Source: an uncultured Collinsella sp. (GTDB taxonomy: Bacteria > Actinomycetota > Coriobacteriia > Coriobacteriales > Coriobacteriaceae). From it: a stretch of 8,861 bases of DNA. The notes under the pieces are model-generated. The model was not told the origin of the DNA and made no database searches. It saw only the letters and a list, made by a program, of their open reading frames with translations. The translations under genes and the position numbers were made by a program. Shown here piece by piece: positions 5,733 through 8,861 of the stretch. The stretch is taken from NCBI GenBank assembly GCA_900553705.1, contig USEK01000051.1, positions 1-8,861 of the forward strand, written 5' to 3'. How positions within the stretch are numbered: position 1 is the first letter of the stretch; each line of letters begins with the position of its first letter.

Positions 5733-7019
5733 TTAAGCGGCTTGTTTTGATTGGACTTCTCGATGTAAAGCCGACGTCGGAGGCTCCACTACTCCTTCGC
5801 TTTTTAGCTCGGTATGTGAACGTCCGTTGAACTCCCAGAGGGGAGCGTCTTCATAGATTATCGAGAGGAGCTTGGAGACTTCGGCTGTTTTCTTGCGTTC
5901 GTAAAACTCGGGCCGTACGACAATCAATAAGAAAGCTGCGTCTTCGGTAATTTGCTGTGCTGTCGGCATACCGTTGAGTCCAACGGAGCGCAAAAGCTTT
6001 GTCATGATGAAATCGAACTCATCTTCTCTTGCATGGAGATCGGATGCCTTAATCTCAGGGTCTCTCAGGACGTACTGCTTGAGTCGTTCGACAGATCGAC
6101 TGCACTTTATATGCCCGCAGATGACTTCGTCATAGCTGAGCCTTTTGATTGGAAGACGTTCGTGACCGGCGAAGATGGCTGCCACTCTGATGCCAACGCG
6201 CCGTTCGCGCAGCGCGCGCATCTCACCGGTGTATTCGCTGCGTCGTTCATATTTTCGATAGGAGTATCCGTAGTCATCGTAGTAATAAGGGGCTTCATCG
6301 ACAGCGTCATCGAGCTCAGGCGCTATGAGATAGAGTTTTCCATCTCTGGATATGACGCAGGGATTGTCGATTTGCCCCGATTCGTTCCTGATTTGCCAAA
6401 TAGTTTCATTTATCTCAAATCTCGAGACTGGATTGGGGGCACAGGAGTTGTAGAGCTCAATAAGTTCATCGAGCGAAATGATTCCACAGACATCTGTGTA
6501 GGCGCGGGCGAAGCGCCGTACTTCTTGATTTGATTCAAGCGCACGGCGCTCCCAAGCATCCAAAACGTCCTGCGGACTTCGATAGCGGGCATGACGATCG
6601 ATGCGCGATGCGCTCCAACGGTTATCAGCGGCAACGTTCATCAGATCCAAGCGCAGATCTTTGTCGGCGATGCGAGCGAGCGACTGATAGTGTTCTAGAT
6701 CAAGCTCCGGTCGAAAACTCATGTCTTCCGGAACAGTTCGTGCGAGCTTTATACAACGCTTGAGATAGGTCGGGCCCAGGCTTGGGCTAAAGTGCTGCTT
6801 GAGGTGGCAAGCGATGGGCGAGAGTAGGCCATTTAGATTGGAAATGGGGTATCCGGCAATCTCTTGCTCGAGACGGCGCCCGATGAGCAGAGCCCCTTCC
6901 GAAGAGGCCTCATGGTCGGTGCCTTTCTGGCCGAGGTGTTTGGCCTCGACAATCCTGCTGATATCCGAGCAGGTGTTTGAAATAATGTCGGGTGAAAGGG
7001 TTGGAATCTTTTTTGCCAT
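5733..7019 (-). CDS. 428-aa protein with a DUF1016/YhcG-N-like N-terminal region, function unknown
   Basis: I do not recognise the whole protein. Residues about 43-147 follow the DUF1016 N-terminal (YhcG_N) pattern: LLIGRRLEQEI, then FSPSLGPTYLKRCIKLAR, LDLEHYQSLARI, and NRWSASRIDRHAR near 133-145. In classical members a PD-(D/E)XK nuclease follows; I see no such motif here. Residues about 170-237 form a second helical module (AYTDVCGIISLDELIELYN) ending in two strands. Residues 244-263 are unusually Tyr-rich (PYYYDDYGYSYRKYERRSEY), and the last ~150 residues are helical and unassigned. ATG 7019 has AGGAG about nine bases upstream. The gene lies 57 bases upstream of the toxin start in the same direction, but the toxin has its own promoter in that gap. 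A 60-base sample (6001-6060) has 27 G/C against 41 in 4681-4740, suggesting acquisition. A DNA-binding or defence-related role is a guess. Confidence 0.7.
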   Translation of the reverse strand: MAKKIPTLSPDIISNTCSDISRIVEAKHLGQKGTDHEASSEGALLIGRRLEQEIAGYPISNLNGLLSPIACHLKQHFSPSLGPTYLKRCIKLARTVPEDMSFRPELDLEHYQSLARIADKDLRLDLMNVAADNRWSASRIDRHARYRSPQDVLDAWERRALESNQEVRRFARAYTDVCGIISLDELIELYNSCAPNPVSRFEINETIWQIRNESGQIDNPCVISRDGKLYLIAPELDDAVDEAPYYYDDYGYSYRKYERRSEYTGEMRALRERRVGIRVAAIFAGHERLPIKRLSYDEVICGHIKCSRSVERLKQYVLRDPEIKASDLHAREDEFDFIMTKLLRSVGLNGMPTAQQITEDAAFLLIVVRPEFYERKKTAEVSKLLSIIYEDAPLWEFNGRSHTELKSEGVVEPPTSALHREVQSKQAA

Positions 7020-7168
7020 AGCGATGCACTCCTGTGTGACTCACGGACAACGGAAACGTTTGGTTGTGAGCGCCGTTCTTTGATGGCGACGGCGAACAGG
7101 AGCGCAGCCTGTCTGAGATGGGCGAGTGCGGTAACCACCGATCTTACTTACCGAGCATGCTCTAGCGT

Positions 7169-7305
7169 GTCATTGGGGACCTCCGCAGGAGCTCTCGACC
7201 AGTCTCATGCCTTGGGATGAGTATAACACAGAGAGCAAACATATGTTCTATATATTTGAGAAACTGAATCCCTACCTACTCATTTAAGTGCGTCCCCAAT
7301 GAGTA
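7169..7305. repeat. Split copy of the palindrome family around the likely promoter of the 428-aa gene
   Basis: CATTGGGGAC (7171-7180) and GTCCCCAATG (7292-7301) are exact complements. They match the arms of the palindrome at 4991-5046 but are separated by 111 bases instead of about 30. The second half, 7278-7305, keeps the family's CATTTAAG and GTCCCCAATGA core with changes. The AT-rich promoter-like sequence lies between the halves, as if inserted into the loop. Confidence 0.6.
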
Positions 7306-7362
7306 CGTCCCAGAGACGTCAGACGGCCTCAAACAACCATAATCCAAAGGCCATCTCAAACA

Positions 7363-7471
7363 ACTAGTCATTTAAGAACGTCCCCAATGACTACCTCTGC
7401 AAAAAACTGTACGCCAGCATCCAAAGATGTCGAAAAATGTCGACTTTGGATGCTGGTGTACATGTTTGGGT
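7363..7471 (+). repeat. Direct repeat of about 107 bp, right copy
   Basis: This is the partner of 5016-5122. It contains the palindrome right half (7363-7393, identical over 31 bases), a slightly longer A-rich joint (CTGCAAAAAACTG), and the hairpin with its trailing ACATGTTTGGGT. The left half of the palindrome is absent just upstream, unlike in the left copy. Confidence 0.9.
7401..7462 (-). terminator. Intrinsic terminator of the XRE/glutaredoxin operon
   Basis: CCAGCATCCAAAG (7414-7426) pairs perfectly with 7444-7456, and the stem extends through one wobble to 7408/7462. On the minus strand it is followed after one base by TTTTTT (complement of 7401-7406). It lies about 45 bases past the glutaredoxin stop codon, where an operon terminator is expected. 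It is the better of the two copies, with the longer T-run. Confidence 0.7.
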
Positions 7472-7507
7472 CGTATAGGTTGGGGCGAGCCGGTCGCAAC
7501 GCGAGTG

Positions 7508-7753
7508 TTAGAGCAGGTTCTCCTGTGCCCACGCGATGATGTCGCTCGACTCGTAGAGTGGCTTTCCGTCGATGAATAGGCAGGGAACCTGGCGTTTTCC
7601 GCCGACGGCGATGAGCGTCTGCTCGGCATCGGGGTCAGTCGAGATATTGCGTTCGGGAATGGTCACGCCGTTATCGGCCAAAAAGCGCTTGACCTTTATG
7701 CAATACGGGCAGCCGGTCATAACGTACAGCGCGAGCTCGTGATCAGTAGCCAT
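7508..7753 (-). CDS. Glutaredoxin-like thiol-disulfide oxidoreductase, CPYC active site
   Basis: This 81-aa protein is a one-domain cytoplasmic glutaredoxin/NrdH-type redox carrier that reduces disulfides on partner proteins. The active-site motif Cys15-Pro-Tyr-Cys18 sits after the first strand (LALYVMTG). RQVPCLFIDG (55-64) supplies the cis-Pro57 turn, and YESSDIIAWAQ follows in the last helix, all typical. An extra Cys58 comes right after the cis-proline. Actinobacteria generally lack glutathione, so the reductant may be thioredoxin reductase, mycothiol or another thiol; the sequence does not say. ATG 7753 is used because GGAG lies seven bases upstream; a longer frame to 7792 has no such site and reaches the preceding gene's end. 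It follows the XRE regulator gene by 51 bases on the same strand, probably in one transcript. Confidence 0.92.
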   Translation of the reverse strand: MATDHELALYVMTGCPYCIKVKRFLADNGVTIPERNISTDPDAEQTLIAVGGKRQVPCLFIDGKPLYESSDIIAWAQENLL

Positions 7754-7804
7754 GGGTCTCCAATCGGTTGAGGTTTCGATTGAAATACCCAAAGCCGCTG
7801 CAGT

Positions 7805-8632
7805 CTATGCGTGAGCCGACGACGACTCGATCGTCTGGACTAGAAACGCCGTGGCGCCGGTGCCGCAGGGCTTGTCGTAGTAGTCAACAAAGCGCTGGTC
7901 GGCAAGATAGCCGTGGGCGAGGCCCAAGTACGCCTCGTCTTGGGGCTCGCATCCCCAGTTGAGAGCAATCCAGCGACGATGCATCGCGACAAGCTTGCGA
8001 GCCTCGCTTCCATCCGGTTCGCCGTCGCTCATGGCAATCGAGAGCTGGCCCAGAATAGCGCGTTCAAGTTCCTTCATGTCGTTCCACGTCTGAGGGTCCA
8101 TGTCCAGCAGCGCTTCGTTTGCTGCATCGATAGCCTCATCGCCATAGCGCGCCCGCGCTTCGGCACCGTAGCGCTCCTCGTTTTCCTGCACGGTGCGCCA
8201 GCGCTCCAGCTGCGGCAGAACGGCGCCCATGAGCGAGACGGCCTCGTCGAGCGACATGCCGGTGTTTTGCGCCAGACGCGGAGCGCAGTCCTCGATCATT
8301 GCCTCCATCGTGGTCTCGTAGGTGTACTTGCCGTGGTCGTAGCACCACTTGCAGTAATGGTCGGTCGTGGCGCCGTGAGCATCGGTACCGCAGTCGTCGG
8401 GCGTGAGTATCATGCCGCAGCTCTGGCAGTAGTGCTTGGGCATTTCGAGCAGGTGAGACAGGGGCTCGCCGGTCACAGCGGCAATGAGCTTCATCATGTC
8501 GATGCCCGGTGTGACCTCACCGCGCTCCCAACGGCTGATGGCTTGGCGTGTGACGAAGAGCTTGGCGGCGAGCTGCTCTTGGGTTAGGTGATGGGCGCGA
8601 CGGACAGCGATGAGCTTTTCTGCGAAGGCCAT
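7805..8632 (-). CDS. XRE-family regulator with zinc ribbon and TipAS-like ligand-binding domain
   Basis: A 275-aa transcription regulator with three parts. Residues about 5-60 are an XRE/Cro helix-turn-helix (LTQEQLAAKLFVTRQAISRWERG). Residues 67-105 are a zinc-ribbon-like module with Cys69, Cys72, Cys81, Cys94 and Cys97 (HYCQSCGM and HYCKWCYDHG). Residues about 150-272 resemble TipAS, the antibiotic-recognition domain of MerR-type TipAL: a helical region with MHRRWIALNWGC, AYLGLAHGYLADQRFVDYYD and a closing helix. Cys228 sits where, as I recall, TipAS holds the Cys that bonds to thiopeptides; this needs an alignment. The protein may sense an electrophilic or peptide compound, or redox state, and control the operon with the downstream glutaredoxin. 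ATG 8632 is supported by AAGGAG six bases upstream and by a promoter with a 24-base leader. The domain pairing is inferred by pattern only. Confidence 0.88.
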   Translation of the reverse strand: MAFAEKLIAVRRAHHLTQEQLAAKLFVTRQAISRWERGEVTPGIDMMKLIAAVTGEPLSHLLEMPKHYCQSCGMILTPDDCGTDAHGATTDHYCKWCYDHGKYTYETTMEAMIEDCAPRLAQNTGMSLDEAVSLMGAVLPQLERWRTVQENEERYGAEARARYGDEAIDAANEALLDMDPQTWNDMKELERAILGQLSIAMSDGEPDGSEARKLVAMHRRWIALNWGCEPQDEAYLGLAHGYLADQRFVDYYDKPCGTGATAFLVQTIESSSAHA

Positions 8633-8662
8633 AACGGCTCCTTTCTGCTGGTTGATGGCCTA

Positions 8663-8691
8663 AGCATACGCGGCAGCAGGTGCCCTTCCAA
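8663..8691 (-). promoter_or_regulatory. Promoter of the XRE/glutaredoxin operon
   Basis: On the minus strand TTGGAA (complement of 8686-8691) and TATGCT (complement of 8663-8668) are exactly 17 bp apart. Transcription would start near 8656, giving a 24-base leader that contains the AAGGAG ribosome site. Confidence 0.6.
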
Positions 8692-8706
8692 GCAACCGTT
8701 GGTTGC
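8692..8706. promoter_or_regulatory. Dyad GCAACC-N3-GGTTGC, possible operator
   Basis: A perfect 6-bp dyad directly abuts the -35 box of the XRE gene and lies in the divergent region shared with the tRNA methyltransferase gene. It could be a binding site of the XRE protein. Placement is the only evidence. Confidence 0.45.
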
Positions 8707-8764
8707 GCGACGGGGGACCGCGGCGGAGAATTGCGCGCAACGCCCTACATCTCCATGCCGTACA

Positions 8765-8861
8765 ATGACCGACATGGAACCTATCGCACACATACATACC
8801 GACCTGCCGCAGAAGTTCGGCATTCCGCGCAACAGCTTTTTGGCGCCTCATCTGCAGGGAC
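8765..8861 (+). CDS. TsaA/TrmO-type tRNA (N6-threonylcarbamoyladenosine) methyltransferase, 3'-truncated
   Basis: Only about 32 codons are present before the window ends. The peptide MEPIAHIHTDLPQKFGIPRN followed by SFLAPHLQG matches the start of the TsaA/TrmO family. There a first strand with an I-x-T/S turn leads into KFGIPRQ-like and then a short hydrophobic stretch. These enzymes use S-adenosylmethionine to methylate t6A at position 37 of certain tRNAs. Two in-frame starts are possible: ATG 8765 (taken here) and ATG 8774. Neither has a ribosome site. TACAAT at 8761-8766 would, if it were a -10 box, start RNA near 8773 and make ATG 8774 leaderless, but no -35 supports this. It is divergent from the XRE gene. 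Confidence 0.8.
   Translation, partial: MTDMEPIAHIHTDLPQKFGIPRNSFLAPHLQG

Larger units (their letters stand above)
7020..7507. other. Gene-free 488-bp region holding leader, promoter-like and repeat sequences
   Basis: No credible gene is seen. Reading from the 428-aa gene outward, 7020-7200 would be a long leader containing two small hairpins: CGGTAA...TTACCG at 7129-7153 and CTCC-GCA-GGAG at 7181-7191. 7220-7270 is AT-rich, with a minus-strand TATACT at 7220-7225 but no convincing -35, and is the likeliest promoter area for the 428-aa gene. 7278-7305 and 7363-7393 are palindrome-family halves. CTCAAACAAC is repeated at 7328-7337 and 7355-7364. The terminator for the glutaredoxin operon closes the region. 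Confidence 0.6.

Noticed and set aside
5952..6533. Plus-strand frame of 193 codons inside the 428-aa gene
   Set aside because: No domain logic and no ribosome site; the minus-strand frame covers the whole interval with a good start.
5016..7471. CRISPR array or insertion sequence formed by the repeats
   Set aside because: There are only two long copies 2.3 kb apart, with no spacer-like spacing and no transposase or cas gene between or beside them.
7020..7507. Transfer RNA or other standard RNA gene in the long gap
   Set aside because: No cloverleaf, CCA end or T-loop motif is seen; the pairing present is explained by the palindrome family and the terminator.
7913..8587. Plus-strand frame of 224 codons opposite the XRE regulator
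   Set aside because: It is the complement of a gene with clear helix-turn-helix and Cys motifs; its composition is that of a shadow frame.

Overview
The window looks like chromosomal DNA from a GC-rich gut-type actinobacterium. A Collinsella-like member of the Coriobacteriia is my best guess. That rests on the mix of 60-70% GC core genes, the many intergenic palindromes, and the style of the FtsX-type permease and of the XRE/TipAS regulator; no marker gene here proves the taxon. The first 48 bases are not biological. They are an Illumina Nextera i5 adapter (end of P5, an 8-base index, then the transposase read-1 sequence with the mosaic end), so real sequence starts at 49 and the first gene is cut by a contig end.

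Layout. 49-2330 (+) is the C-terminal part of a large ABC-transporter permease with an FtsX/MacB-type membrane domain. It converges on a minus-strand membrane protein of unknown function (2624-3757). Between them lie a short GTGACAAAGG-type hairpin and a long inverted repeat (about 206 bp) with a 22-bp tandem repeat in its loop. A second copy of the short hairpin lies at 3982-4012, just before a tRNA-dihydrouridine synthase gene (4030-4989, +). That gene ends in a perfect 20-bp-arm palindrome.

5016-7471 looks like an accessory cassette. Two near-identical ~107-bp direct repeats (palindrome half plus terminator hairpin) bracket three minus-strand genes. These are a 428-aa protein whose N-terminal part resembles the DUF1016/YhcG N-terminal domain but which has no nuclease domain I can see, then a BrnT-like toxin and a ribbon-helix-helix antitoxin translated as a coupled pair. 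The toxin gene has a readable promoter, with two TGTAxACA operator-like elements placed over the -10 and the spacer. GC in a sample of the 428-aa gene is clearly lower than in the neighbouring core genes.

7508-8632 (-) is a probable two-gene operon. An XRE helix-turn-helix protein carries a zinc ribbon and a C-terminal TipAS-like ligand-binding domain, and it is followed by a small CPYC glutaredoxin; transcription probably ends at the hairpin plus T6 at 7401-7462. Divergently, the start of a TsaA/TrmO-type tRNA methyltransferase gene runs off the right edge. The candidates most worth follow-up are the repeat-bracketed three-gene cassette, the XRE-zinc ribbon-TipAS/glutaredoxin pair, and the long inverted repeat at 2376-2581.
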